Assembly: GCA_035294305.1 (NCBI GenBank)
Contig: DATGLD010000046.1
Location: 36,930 to 100,929 of the forward strand
DNA from: DASRBN01 sp035294305
GTDB taxonomy: Bacteria > Chloroflexota > Ktedonobacteria > Ktedonobacterales > Ktedonobacteraceae
Direction of reading: 5' to 3'
Length of the DNA: 64,000 nt
Both the position numbers and the translations under genes were made by a program. Of the stretch, positions 24,387-33,619 are shown piece by piece (positions within the stretch are counted from its first letter, which is position 1; each line of letters begins with the position of its first letter). The notes below the pieces were generated by a model. The model saw only the letters and a list, made by a program, of their open reading frames with translations. It made no database searches and had not been told where the DNA came from.

Positions 24387-25712
24387 TCACGCCTGTATAA
24401 CCGGGATGATGTGATATTGCATCTTCAATGCGATAATCCTTGTGACAGCCTCGTTCAAGCGGGCCATGGAGAGCGTGCCGTCCTGCAAGGCGGCTTTCAG
24501 GCCGTTGATCATATCCATCATCTGGTAGGGGCCGATTGCGCCGAGCAGCATGTCATTGCCCGCGTTCAGCGCCAGCACTCCGGCCTGTGCTAAGTTCCAT
24601 TTCTCTGCGATTCCCGTCATCCATAAAGCGTCGGTAATCACGACACCATCGTAGCCCAGCTGGTTGCGCAGGATATCGGTCATGAAGATGTGCGAGAGTT
24701 CCGCCGGATATTGCGGATCAATGGCAGGCATCAACAGGTCTGTCGACATGATCATGCCAGGGTTATCCAGCTTGTTTTTGGATTGGATGAAAGCTTTGAA
24801 CGGCGCAAGTTCCACAGAGTAGATTTGAGCGGCAGTGCGATTGATGACGGGCAAGGTGTAGTGCGCATCGCTAGTCGCCGCTCCCAGGCCGGGAAAATGC
24901 TTAAGGCAGGCGATATCGCCGTCGCCCTGGACGGCGCGCAGGTAGGCGCCACCAAATTTGATCACCGATTGCGGGGTGTAGCCCCACGTGCGCAGGTACT
25001 GGTCAGGGCCATCGACTAACTGCACATCCACGTCGGGAGCCAGGTCGGCGTTGATGCCAAGCGATTGTAGATCATGCGCGATTCTGTTCCCTGCCTGGGT
25101 CGCCAGGTTGACATTGCCGGTCTCATAAATCTCGAGGGCCCCCGGGTGATGTCCGAAGATGTTCTGCACACGCTCCACATATCCTCCTTCTTCGTCGGTC
25201 GCGATGAGCAAGGGGATGCTGGCATGTTGCTGCGTCTCAAGAATATCATGGCGCGTTTGCTGGAAGGTCTGCATTTGAAAGGCGTACATGATGACGCCCC
25301 CGGCGTGTAGCTGGTCAACCATCATCTCAAGAGCCGGTGAGTAGTACTGGTCGTAGGACTGCACCATGAAGAGCTGGCCGAGTTTCTCATCCAGCGTCAT
25401 ATGCGAAACGTACATCTTGGCGAGTTGCTTATATTGCAGACGATTCATGATATGGCCGAGGGCATTGATCTGCGGGGCATCGAGTGGCATCTGGATGAGA
25501 GGACCCGAAACCGCCTCGTCCTGCGGTGAGCCTGCTATACTGCTAAATGCTTGCAGGTTGGTATCTCCACCCAGCATGACAGCCAGGGCCAGCAGGGGCA
25601 AAAACATGAGGATGGCAAGGGGTGGGCGATGCCGCCGGAAATGGTGCGGTGGATTTGAGGAGGGTAGCGGCATTCCCGTTACTATGCTTGATCGTTTGCT
25701 TGTGAGAGACAT
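24387..25712 (-). CDS. GH3-family beta-N-acetylhexosaminidase-like protein, membrane-anchored (copy 1)
   Basis: From ATG 25712 (AGGAG 6 bp upstream) the protein has 441 residues. An N-terminal helix (PPLAILMFLPLLALAVML) serves as signal anchor. The GH3 domain (about 105-440) has KHFPGLGAATSDAH, equivalent to the KHFPGHGxxxxDSH of NagZ, and the nucleophile region GVVITDALWM. NagZ-type GH3 enzymes remove terminal GlcNAc from muropeptides or chitin fragments. Being exported, this one likely acts outside the membrane. It is a tandem paralogue of the next gene upstream. A longer frame to 25772 runs through a repeat and is rejected. Confidence 0.85.
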   Translation of the reverse strand: MSLTSKRSSIVTGMPLPSSNPPHHFRRHRPPLAILMFLPLLALAVMLGGDTNLQAFSSIAGSPQDEAVSGPLIQMPLDAPQINALGHIMNRLQYKQLAKMYVSHMTLDEKLGQLFMVQSYDQYYSPALEMMVDQLHAGGVIMYAFQMQTFQQTRHDILETQQHASIPLLIATDEEGGYVERVQNIFGHHPGALEIYETGNVNLATQAGNRIAHDLQSLGINADLAPDVDVQLVDGPDQYLRTWGYTPQSVIKFGGAYLRAVQGDGDIACLKHFPGLGAATSDAHYTLPVINRTAAQIYSVELAPFKAFIQSKNKLDNPGMIMSTDLLMPAIDPQYPAELSHIFMTDILRNQLGYDGVVITDALWMTGIAEKWNLAQAGVLALNAGNDMLLGAIGPYQMMDMINGLKAALQDGTLSMARLNEAVTRIIALKMQYHIIPVIQA

Positions 25713-25740
25713 AGAAACTCCTGCCTGGGGCGATTCCCGC

Positions 25741-25800
25741 GGAGGGCGACCACAAGGCTTCCAGCCCTGCATCCAGCATCGCCCCCACCCCTACAATGCT
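25741..25800. repeat. family A dispersed repeat between the GH3 paralogues
   Basis: GGAGGGCGACCACAAGGC at one end and CCCCCACCCCTACAATGCTG at the other. It starts 8 bp past the stop codon of the upstream GH3 gene on the minus strand. Confidence 0.7.
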
Positions 25801-25807
25801 GCTCCTT

Positions 25808-27163
25808 TTATGATTGTGGTGGGATCGCGGGCATCAGATGATCTTCCATTTTCAAGGCGATGATGCGGGTCGCGGCCTGGTCGATACGGGATTTCAGCAG
25901 CGTACCGTTTTGTAGGGCAGCTTTAATGCCATCAATCATGGCTTCCGTCTGGGCTGATCCGGTAGGGCCGAGCAGCATATCATCGCCAGCGTTCAACGCC
26001 AGCACAGCGGCTTCTGGCATGCTCCAGGTCTGAGCAATGCCCTGCATGTATAGGGCATCGGTAAGGACGACACCGTCGTAACCCAGCTGGTTGCGCAGGA
26101 TATCGGTCATGAAGGTGTGCGAGAGTTCCGCCGGGTATTTCGGGTCGATAGCTGGCATCAGCACGTCGGTCGGCATAATCATGCCAGGATTGAGCAACCG
26201 GTCAGGCGATTGAATGAAAGCCTTGTATGGCGCGAGTTCTACCGAGTAGATTTGTTGCTTCGTGCGATTGACGACCGGCAGGCTGGTGTGCGCATCGGTG
26301 ACGGCATCTCCAAGGCCTGGAAAATGCTTGATACAGGCGATGACGCCGGCTCCCTGCAGGGCCTTCATGTATGCTCCAGCAAATTCGATTACGGACTGTG
26401 GAGTATTGCCAAATGTGCGCGTCACCATATCATAGCCATTGACGAGGTTCACATCGACATCAGGGGCCAGGTTTTCGTTGATACCGAGCGCCAGCAAGTC
26501 ATGCGCCGCCTTCAATCCCTGCTGGGTGGCTACATTAGGATCGCCGGTAGCGGCGATTTGACTTGCCGACATGCGATAACCATAGATGTTCGAGAGTCGG
26601 TGCACATATGGCCCGCCCTCTTCGTCCGTCGAAATCAGCAGGGGAATACTGGCGTGCTGCTGCATCTCAGCAATATCGTGTTTGGTCTGATTGAACGTCT
26701 GCATCTGAAATTCGTACATGATGACGCCGCCGGCGTGCAGGTTAGTGATCATGTAATTGAGATCAGGCGAATAGTAGGTATCGGCGTATTCAACCATAAT
26801 CAGCTGGCCGATTTCCTCATCCAGGGACATACGCGATACATAGAGGGCCGCGAGCTGTTTGTACTTCATATAGCCTGTCAGATGCATGATGGCGTTGATT
26901 TGAGCAGCATTGAGCGGCGGCTTCACAAATGGGCCAGTCGCGGCTGATGCCGTAGGAGTATTCAATCCCGTTGAACTGTTAAACAGGCGGGAGCCGAAGA
27001 TGGTTCCTAATGTGATCAGGACTGCCAGCGCCGCCAGTAAAATAAGCGCCGGTCCTCGCCGGCGGCGCTTTGGGCGTGAAGCAGGCGTCAATTCGGCAGG
27101 CATAGTATATTGGAACTGCTCAGGCCTGGACGGTCGCTGGGAGTCCTGATTGGAACTAATCAT
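25808..27163 (-). CDS. GH3-family beta-N-acetylhexosaminidase-like protein, membrane-anchored (copy 2)
   Basis: The 451-residue protein has a basic stretch followed by a signal-anchor helix (GPALILLAALAVLITLGTIFG, about 38-58) and a GH3 catalytic domain. KHFPGLGDAVTDAHTSLPVVNRT and the nucleophile segment GVVLTDALYMQGI match those of copy 1. CAGGAGCATAT precedes the ATG. Both copies share most of their catalytic-domain sequence, so they arose by tandem duplication; their N-termini differ. They form a two-gene operon separated by a dispersed repeat. Confidence 0.86.
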   Translation of the reverse strand: MISSNQDSQRPSRPEQFQYTMPAELTPASRPKRRRRGPALILLAALAVLITLGTIFGSRLFNSSTGLNTPTASAATGPFVKPPLNAAQINAIMHLTGYMKYKQLAALYVSRMSLDEEIGQLIMVEYADTYYSPDLNYMITNLHAGGVIMYEFQMQTFNQTKHDIAEMQQHASIPLLISTDEEGGPYVHRLSNIYGYRMSASQIAATGDPNVATQQGLKAAHDLLALGINENLAPDVDVNLVNGYDMVTRTFGNTPQSVIEFAGAYMKALQGAGVIACIKHFPGLGDAVTDAHTSLPVVNRTKQQIYSVELAPYKAFIQSPDRLLNPGMIMPTDVLMPAIDPKYPAELSHTFMTDILRNQLGYDGVVLTDALYMQGIAQTWSMPEAAVLALNAGDDMLLGPTGSAQTEAMIDGIKAALQNGTLLKSRIDQAATRIIALKMEDHLMPAIPPQS

Positions 27164-27219
27164 ATATGCTCCTGACAGACAAATGACGAGGTTTGATAAT
27201 AATCCTGATCAAGTATATT

Positions 27220-28857
27220 TTATGGGTTTTCATTGGACGCGGGTGATGGCGCATCTACTCCTTCTAACGTATCAGCAGTATCATTTGTCGCACCAGTTGG
27301 CTGCGCGTGCGCGTTCTCTGCTGTATCTTGAGATATTTGTATGTCCTCAGTGTTTTTGGGCAATGGTTGGATATGGATTTGCCTGGTGCGTCTTAGTTTT
27401 GGCACGGTTACCGTCCTGTCGTCATCTACTTTTATCGAGGGTGGTAAAGTTGCCGGTGGCTGCATTATGTCGCTATTCGCCTTCGAAGGCACGGGGGCCT
27501 CGGTGTGACGGGAGATCTCTTGTGGAACAGCCGGTCCCTCATTGCTCAAGGGGGTGGCGGGTTCTGGCGCCCGTGTTATCGTAGTCGTGGCAGGACGGCG
27601 CTGGCGGCCCGTTGCGCGCACATTGGGTACGACGGTTGCCGGCATCAGGGCATAATCGAAAACGACTTTGATGGCGCGGCTCTGGGATTTGCCGGTCGAG
27701 GTGCTAAGCGCGTCCTTGAAATTGCTCAGCGCGAAACGATGGGTGATCAATTTTTCGGGCTGTATCTGGCCTGATTGGATTAATTCGGTCGCTACCGAGA
27801 AGGTGGAGCGATGTTCGCGCGAGCCGATGGGCCAGGTTTCCATGCCGTGAGCCACGGAACCTAGCAGATTGACTTCCTGGTACCAGACAGGGCTGAGGTC
27901 GATATGGACAAGATGGAGGTTAACTCCTATGAGAACCACACTGCCACCGGCGCGCGTCCAGCGCAAAGCATCATGCAGGGTGCGCTGCGTGCCGACGGTA
28001 TCATAGATGGCATCGTAGCCGCCAAGTAGCATCTTGTTGCCGAACATGCCGCTATAGAGCTGCGCGCCTGTCGTGAGTTTGACGCTCTGGTAGGTATCCT
28101 GAGGATAGAGGATGTAGGATGCGCCCATGCGCGTGGCCTGTTCGACCTGGAAAGCGTGGCGGGCCATCACGCTAACGCGCGTCTGTGGGGCAAGGGCGCG
28201 CAGGACTTGCAAGACGAGCAATCCGATAGTACCCGCGCCGATGATGAGAACGTGGTCGCCTGGGCGTGGAACATGGCGCAGCACGGCATGCACGGCGACG
28301 GCAGAGGGTTCGAGCAGCACGGCCTGTTCATCGCTCATGGTGGAAGGGATGCGAAAGAGTTGCTTCTCCGAGAGCAGCATTTCTTCGCTCCAGCCGCCGC
28401 CAACCGGCTCCGGGCCGGGGAGCTTTCCCTGTTCACACAGGTTGTAATTGCCAGCGGCGCACGAACGGCAGGGTGGCTCGACTCCTGCTGAAAGGCAGCT
28501 GGGGCCGCTTTGCAGCACCACGCGATCACCGACATGCAGGCGCTTGACTTCGTCTCCAACCTCGACGACCTCGCCAACGACCTCATGGCCGGGGTACGTG
28601 TGGGTGTTACCCGGCAAGGCGGCAGGCGCGCTGCGCAGGGAACCATCGAGATAGATCAGGTGCAGGTCGCTGCCGCATATGCCGGCGAGATGATTGCGCA
28701 CCCGCACCCAGTCAGACGATGCGGGCAGTGGTTGCCGTGGCAGATTCTGCACCTGCAAGGGAGCAAACGAGGAGAAATAGGCGCCGCGCCAGACGCGCCC
28801 CAATAACTGGGTCATCAATACGCGCCTTGGGTTCAGTTCCAGGGTCGATGTCCACAT
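27220..28857 (-). CDS. zinc-dependent alcohol/threonine dehydrogenase-like protein with long disordered tail
   Basis: The 545-residue protein has an MDR dehydrogenase core in residues 1-380. It contains the catalytic zinc site (GICGSDLH, PGHEVVGEVVEVG), a structural-zinc-like cysteine set (CLSAGVEPPCRSCAAGNYNLC) and a Rossmann motif (VLIIGAGTIGLLVLQVL). It probably oxidises an alcohol or polyol with NAD(P). The family ends near 380; the remaining 165 residues are Pro/Thr/Ala/Glu-rich without a recognised domain. AAGGAGG lies 10 bp before the ATG at 28857. The tail is not explained by a frameshift, as the frame stays open. Confidence 0.85.
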   Translation of the reverse strand: MWTSTLELNPRRVLMTQLLGRVWRGAYFSSFAPLQVQNLPRQPLPASSDWVRVRNHLAGICGSDLHLIYLDGSLRSAPAALPGNTHTYPGHEVVGEVVEVGDEVKRLHVGDRVVLQSGPSCLSAGVEPPCRSCAAGNYNLCEQGKLPGPEPVGGGWSEEMLLSEKQLFRIPSTMSDEQAVLLEPSAVAVHAVLRHVPRPGDHVLIIGAGTIGLLVLQVLRALAPQTRVSVMARHAFQVEQATRMGASYILYPQDTYQSVKLTTGAQLYSGMFGNKMLLGGYDAIYDTVGTQRTLHDALRWTRAGGSVVLIGVNLHLVHIDLSPVWYQEVNLLGSVAHGMETWPIGSREHRSTFSVATELIQSGQIQPEKLITHRFALSNFKDALSTSTGKSQSRAIKVVFDYALMPATVVPNVRATGRQRRPATTTITRAPEPATPLSNEGPAVPQEISRHTEAPVPSKANSDIMQPPATLPPSIKVDDDRTVTVPKLRRTRQIHIQPLPKNTEDIQISQDTAENAHAQPTGATNDTADTLEGVDAPSPASNENP

Positions 28858-29588
28858 GCCGGATACCCTCCTTGCCTCAGATGTTCATATCAACGGCTTT
28901 CGATACATTGATTGTACCTACCTGTTTCATCTTGTTTTCGTGTTCCTGAAGTGTACCATGAGGACGCAGAAGGGTCAACGCAAGGGGGAAAATTGGGGGA
29001 ATCTCCATCCATTGAGGATGTGTAGGGACTAGATTTATCGCGTCCTGGGTGGAGCTTCCCTTAACTAAAAACTGCCAGTGTATGCAACGTCCGGTGCGGC
29101 ACCAGCACCTGGACTGCTCCACTGAGGGAGGTCTGTTCCACAAACGGCAACGTCCCCAGGCGTCCGGAGCCACAGCTCATCGGGCACATCCGCTCATGTT
29201 CGCTGCGCTTCGACTTCATCTAAGATCATAACGAGCCCTAACTCGTCATGGAAAGCCACTAACTCATCCAGTGGCCATCGTGGTGGTCAAATCAGGGTCT
29301 TCCCCTCGCCGCAAGGCCGTTTCCACCGCTGTTTGGTCTCTTCGATACCATGACATCTGCTTTCTCCTGCTTTAGAACTTCTCTTCTAGTTTATCACCTC
29401 CTCCCATCTCCAAATGTCTGTCTTGCAATATTGCAACAATATCTCTTGACATTCACATCAATTTATGGGAAAATATAATTGTTGAGGTGAAACACTATAA
29501 ATTGAGGTAATCGCAATGAATTACACAATTTTTCCCGTTCAAATATAGCGCTATGGAGATTTTCGTCAGGAGAAAGGAAAACCGCTCT
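28858..29588. other. 731-bp intergenic region with gene debris
   Basis: No intact gene is seen. On the minus strand around 29210-29360 short open pieces (DELVAFHDELGLVMILDEV; SWYRRDQTAVETALRRGEDP) lie in different frames and may be remnants of a lost small gene; I cannot name it. The right part, from about 29380, becomes clearly AT-rich and leads into the peptidase gene. Confidence 0.4.
29022..29048. repeat. family C dispersed repeat
   Basis: GTAGGGACTAGATTTATCGC followed by GTCCTGG. The same core follows the stop codon at 11850. Confidence 0.55.
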
Positions 29589-30638
29589 ATGTTACGTTTC
29601 AGGAACTGGATGGCTCTGATTCTTCTCACTCTTATTTCAGGGGTTTCAATACTCTTAGCACCATACGCAAGTGCCGCGAGTAACTCTTCCAAGCTGATTC
29701 AAAAAGCAGGCTCAGTGTGTCTTCAACCTCCTAAGAATATTGATTTGCTAACGCTTTCTGACGCACAACTACAATCCTATGGTCTTCCTACTCATAGTAT
29801 TATCAATACTCAGCCAAAAACATGGGCTCGATTCCTCTCTCATGGATTACTACATACCTGCGGCTCGTATCCTGATAAGAAGCATTCTACCCACGCACTA
29901 ACTATTCCCAATGCAATCCATTGTGGAGGCATTCCAGGTGACATGTGTCCTAACACCATATGGGCGGGGAATGAGGACGTGGGATCACGAGGAACCTATA
30001 CGCAAGTAACGGTTGAATTTAAAGTGCCCACTATTCCTACTTCCCCGTCAAATGCTCTCGTGTACATTTGGGCGGGTGTTGGCGGCAACAATTATGTGAC
30101 TCCTTCAGCTGTATTAGTCCAGGCTGGAATCCTTGTCGAACCAAATGGTAGTAAACAATATAATGAGTCTTTCTGGCAGGTTACTCCTGGATATGATTCA
30201 ATCCAGAATTTGCCCCTCTGTTACCTTTATCAAGGTAATACGGTCTTCGTGAGCGTAGCATCGAATAGTGATGGTAGTGGTCAAGATTACTTTTATATGG
30301 AGAACGAGTCAGCGCCATATCCATGCTACAACTCTTATACTACCAGCAACTCTCAATATTTCTCAGACAGTGCAACCGGGGAGTGTATTGTAGAAAAAGA
30401 TTCATCGGGATTGCTGCCGCTAGCTAACTTTGGAACAGAAGCAATGGGCATTGGCACTATCTATGGGTGCCAGGTATATGATAATCGTACATATGTTACT
30501 AGCTGCATTGGCAACTTCCCACACAACTATTTGCAAATCTATAGGGATCCCAATAACCTTAACACTCTTCTTGCAAATGTTGGGCCAATTACCAACGGGG
30601 GATGCGACTATAATGTGTATTGGAGAGGGGGATCGTGA
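29589..30638 (+). CDS. secreted G1-family (eqolisin-like) glutamic peptidase
   Basis: From ATG 29589 the protein has 349 residues with a signal peptide (WMALILLTLISGVSILLAPYASA, cleavage near 29). The domain at 135-345 matches the eqolisin pattern: a WAGVGG strand, the glutamine motif VLVQAGI (Gln178) and the glutamate motif GECIVEKDSSGLLPLANFG (Glu265, Glu269), equivalent to the QTG and AEWIVE motifs holding the Gln/Glu dyad. G1 peptidases act in acid outside the cell. Six or more cysteines suggest disulfides. The gene lies in AT-rich DNA unlike its neighbours, which suggests transfer. Identification rests on motifs only. Confidence 0.72.
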   Translation: MLRFRNWMALILLTLISGVSILLAPYASAASNSSKLIQKAGSVCLQPPKNIDLLTLSDAQLQSYGLPTHSIINTQPKTWARFLSHGLLHTCGSYPDKKHSTHALTIPNAIHCGGIPGDMCPNTIWAGNEDVGSRGTYTQVTVEFKVPTIPTSPSNALVYIWAGVGGNNYVTPSAVLVQAGILVEPNGSKQYNESFWQVTPGYDSIQNLPLCYLYQGNTVFVSVASNSDGSGQDYFYMENESAPYPCYNSYTTSNSQYFSDSATGECIVEKDSSGLLPLANFGTEAMGIGTIYGCQVYDNRTYVTSCIGNFPHNYLQIYRDPNNLNTLLANVGPITNGGCDYNVYWRGGS

Positions 30639-30658
30639 GCAGAAGGTTCCCAAGTCTT

Positions 30659-31093
30659 TCATGAGGTACCTGGAACAAGCGAGTTGAGGTGCAGGGCTTG
30701 TTTTAGCAAAAAGAGAAAATTGCTATCTGGATAACGAATATCCGTCTTACTCAGCTTTAGAAATTGGCAGCTAATCACTCCCAAGTTCATTTCTTTAAGC
30801 AGTTCTTTCCCTAGAAAGAAATCGAGACGATAGATGAGACTCCCTGTGGCGGCACCACAGCTAGATGGACCGACCTTGGGAAGTGTAAAGGCTTTACGAT
30901 AAATTTGTTGCACTATTACTGCATTCTGTATGGTCTTGGTGTAAGGAGGATATTGTTTCGCATAACGATTCGTATTGACACGAACGACTTGAAGTTTCAT
31001 TGGACTTAGCGCTGAACTCTGCCCAGTTTGGACAGAACCACATCCTGTGAGGAGAAGGAAGAAGAGAATAATACATTTTGCAAGCGATTTCAT
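30659..31093 (-). CDS. putative lipoprotein, unknown function
   Basis: From ATG 31093 (AGGGGG upstream) the protein has 144 residues. It starts with a lipoprotein signal: MKSLAKCIILFFLLLTGCGS, with Cys18 in the lipobox LLTGC. The mature part contains VVRVNTNRYAKQYPPYTKTIQNAVIVQQIYRKAFTLP, then SSCGAATGSLIYRLDFFLGKELLKEMNLGVISCQFLKLS, suggesting a compact beta-rich domain with a disulfide. I do not recognise a family. It is convergent with the G1 peptidase gene and shares its AT-rich composition. Confidence 0.65.
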   Translation of the reverse strand: MKSLAKCIILFFLLLTGCGSVQTGQSSALSPMKLQVVRVNTNRYAKQYPPYTKTIQNAVIVQQIYRKAFTLPKVGPSSCGAATGSLIYRLDFFLGKELLKEMNLGVISCQFLKLSKTDIRYPDSNFLFLLKQALHLNSLVPGTS

Positions 31094-31252
31094 CAAAACC
31101 CCCTGGTAAAGACTTAAATTCCTTCGAGTCCGAAGGAAAAGAAAACGCCTTATAGGAGCCATTTTTCCGTTGGAATGGCTATCCCTATCGATTATGTGGA
31201 TGTCGAGAAACTTGACGAAGTACCTCATTAGTACTTTCCCAGGAGTACTAGT

Positions 31253-31638
31253 TTAACTCTGTGAGACTTGTCTTAACATCGGATTATAGAAATTCAGATC
31301 GTCAACCCAGCATTCGAAGCTATGAGCGACAACGCTTACAAGGAACATAGCCTCTTCAGTTTTGTTGGGGTTCCTGTATATAAGATGCATTAACCCTTTC
31401 AATCGTGACATTATCCCTAGGGTACCTGCGTCCGGCGTTGGATGGCCGTGATATAGGCTAGAAGGTGCCCTGACTGGCAGTTCCAAGCGCCAAGTACGTG
31501 GATCGCTTCGCAGACAAACGGCTGTACCGATTCAAAAAACCCATCTACAGGATCAACAGGTGGGACCAAAACACCCTGCTGATCAACCCACTCAAGATCG
31601 CTAACTTGGGCCAAAACTCGCTGCCAGGTGGGGCGCAA
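31253..31638 (-). pseudogene. possible frameshifted small gene
   Basis: Two minus-strand frames overlap at 31417-31486. The upstream one reads MRPTWQRVLAQVSDLEWVDQ then FFESVQPFVCEAIHVLGAW; the downstream one continues GTLGIMSRLKGLMHL then FLVSVVAHSFECWVDDLNFY. Joined by one frameshift they would give about 130 residues of ordinary composition. I do not recognise the product. It may equally be non-coding DNA. Confidence 0.3.
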
Positions 31639-31676
31639 GGGCTCATCAGCACGTCCCGTAAAAGCTCCAGGTGTAC

Positions 31677-32219
31677 TTATGAAGTCTTTTTAAGTACATC
31701 GCCCAGAGCTTTCTCATATACTTGATATGCCTGATCTCCGTACAAAACTACGAGTACCTGCTTCAGACTCGTTGGCTTCTGGATGTGCTGGACGATGGTG
31801 CGCAACGCGATGGGTGCGGCCAGACGCAAGGGGTAGCCATAGACTCCTGTGCTGAGCGAGGGAAACGCGATGCTTTGCACAGAGTATTGCTCGGCCAGGT
31901 CGAGGCAGCTTTGATAGGCGCTGGCGAGCAGGCGTTCATCCTCTTCGCTGCCGCTGTAGATCGGGCCGACGGCATGGAAAACGTACTTTGCGGGCAATCT
32001 TCCCGCCGAGGTTGCGACCGAGCTGCCGGTAGGACAGCCGCCGATTTTGCGGCATTCCTCCATAATAGTGGGGCCGCCGGCGCGGTGAATAGCGCCATCA
32101 ACGCCGCCGCCACCGGCCAGCCATTTGTTCGCCGCGTTGACGATAGCATCGGCCTGCACCTTCACAATATCTCCTTGTATCAACGCCAGCGTCACGCCGT
32201 TGATGGTGTAGGTGGACAT
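31677..32219 (-). CDS. macrodomain protein (ADP-ribose / O-acetyl-ADP-ribose hydrolase type)
   Basis: The 180-residue protein is a single macrodomain of the MacroD/YmdB type: GDIVKVQADAIVNAANKWLAGGGGVDGAIHRAGG gives the ADP-ribose binding and catalytic loop (NAAN, GGGGVDGAI), and IAFPSLSTGVYGYPLRLAAPIAL the second loop. Such proteins remove ADP-ribose from proteins or deacetylate O-acetyl-ADP-ribose made by sirtuins. The start at 32219 is preceded by GGGAG at 8 bp. It begins only 15 bp after the pdhC stop, so it is the last gene of the pyruvate dehydrogenase operon. Confidence 0.92.
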   Translation of the reverse strand: MSTYTINGVTLALIQGDIVKVQADAIVNAANKWLAGGGGVDGAIHRAGGPTIMEECRKIGGCPTGSSVATSAGRLPAKYVFHAVGPIYSGSEEDERLLASAYQSCLDLAEQYSVQSIAFPSLSTGVYGYPLRLAAPIALRTIVQHIQKPTSLKQVLVVLYGDQAYQVYEKALGDVLKKTS

Positions 32220-32234
32220 AAAAACATCTCCCAT

Positions 32235-33581
32235 CTACAATAACAAGCCCAGCGGCTCCTCCAACAGCCGTTTTACTTCCTGCAAGAAACGGGCGGCAAT
32301 GGCGCCATCGATAGCGCGGTGATCGGACGAGAGCGTCACCTTCATGCGATCTCGTACCACGACCTGGCCATCCACGACCGCCGGAGTTGGGGAGATGGAG
32401 CCGACCGCTAGAATAGCCGACTCTGGTGGATTGATAACGGCGGTGAAGCTCTCCACATCGAACATGCCCAGATTGCTGACGGTGAAAGTGCCACCGCTCA
32501 GGTCTTCGGGGCGCAGTTTGCCGGAACGCGCCGCTTCCGATAGACGATGTGATTCGCGGGCGATATCGAGGATGCCCTTGTGATCGACATCGTGCAGCAC
32601 GGGAACGATCAGGCCTTGTTCGAGCGCCACAGCCATGCCGATATGCACCGATTTCTTCTGGAGCAGGCGGTCTTCCGCGAAGGAGACATTCACCTGCGGC
32701 ACGCGCACGAGCGCCAGCGCGGCCGCCTTGATGATCAGGTCGTTGAAGCTGACCTTGACGGGGGCGGGATCGTTCGCGGCATACTCGTTGATCTGCTGGC
32801 GCAGTGCGGCCAATTTGCCTGTATCGATGACGCTGGTCACGTAGAAATGCGGCGCGGCCTGCATGCTCTGGCTCAGGCGCTTCGCGATGGTGCGGCGCAT
32901 GGATGTGAGCGGTATCTCGACGATATCGCCGGTATCTATAGCTGCCGGGACTGGTTCTGGTTGTACAGGCAAGGCAACGGGCATAGCTGCCGGCGCTGCG
33001 GCCTGCTGTGCGGCCTGGGCCAGGGCAGCTTCGATATCCATCTTAATGATGCGCCCGTTAGGGCCGGTGCCACGGATGTACCGGTAGTCGATGGAATGCT
33101 CTTCGGCCAGGCGGCGCGCGATGGGTGAAATGAAGACGCGGCCCTGCTCGCCGGTTGAAAGGGCCTGCTTCGTCATGGTCGCGGTTGTCGCCTGTGGCGC
33201 CAGTATGTTTTCCACTGCCATGCCTGCCGAGTTCTGGGCAGGTGAGGAAATTGAGGGGTTCAGGCCGCTATTCTGCCCACCTTGTGACGCTGCCGGGGTG
33301 GCCTTGGCGTTTCCATTGCCTTCAATTGTACCGGGAAGGGGTTCGTCAGGAGTTCCGACGAGCGCTATGTCAGCGCCGATGGGGGCGGATGCGCCTTCGG
33401 GTACGAGGATTTTGCGCAATGTGCCGCTGGCAAACGATTCGATCTCGATGTTGACCTTGTCGGTTTCGACTTCCGCGACGGGTTCTCCCTTTTTGACCGG
33501 GTCACCTTCGCGCTTGATCCAGCGCAGAATCTTGCCTTCTTCCATTGTGTCGCCCAGCTTGGGCATTTCGATTGTTTTCAT
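32235..33581 (-). CDS. pdhC: dihydrolipoamide acetyltransferase, E2 of pyruvate dehydrogenase
   Basis: E2 carries the acetyl group on a swinging lipoyl arm and transfers it to CoA. The 448-residue protein has one lipoyl domain at 1-78 (lysine in EVETDKVNIEIES), an Ala/Pro-rich linker, a peripheral subunit-binding domain at about 148-185 (ISPIARRLAEEHSIDYRYIRGTGPNGRIIKMDIEAAL) and a catalytic domain with SSDHRAIDGAIAARFLQ. It follows pdhB by 38 bp in the pdhA-pdhB-pdhC-macrodomain operon. A branched-chain 2-oxoacid E2 role cannot be excluded from sequence alone. Confidence 0.93.
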   Translation of the reverse strand: MKTIEMPKLGDTMEEGKILRWIKREGDPVKKGEPVAEVETDKVNIEIESFASGTLRKILVPEGASAPIGADIALVGTPDEPLPGTIEGNGNAKATPAASQGGQNSGLNPSISSPAQNSAGMAVENILAPQATTATMTKQALSTGEQGRVFISPIARRLAEEHSIDYRYIRGTGPNGRIIKMDIEAALAQAAQQAAAPAAMPVALPVQPEPVPAAIDTGDIVEIPLTSMRRTIAKRLSQSMQAAPHFYVTSVIDTGKLAALRQQINEYAANDPAPVKVSFNDLIIKAAALALVRVPQVNVSFAEDRLLQKKSVHIGMAVALEQGLIVPVLHDVDHKGILDIARESHRLSEAARSGKLRPEDLSGGTFTVSNLGMFDVESFTAVINPPESAILAVGSISPTPAVVDGQVVVRDRMKVTLSSDHRAIDGAIAARFLQEVKRLLEEPLGLLL

Positions 33582-33619
33582 GATTGTTCTCCGAAGTTTC
33601 GGATTTTAATGTCCTGCAA

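Noticed and set aside
29049..29231. 60-residue plus-strand ORF in the gap before the G1 peptidase
   Set aside because: No ribosome binding site, no domain, and overlaps other short open frames on the minus strand; treated as debris.
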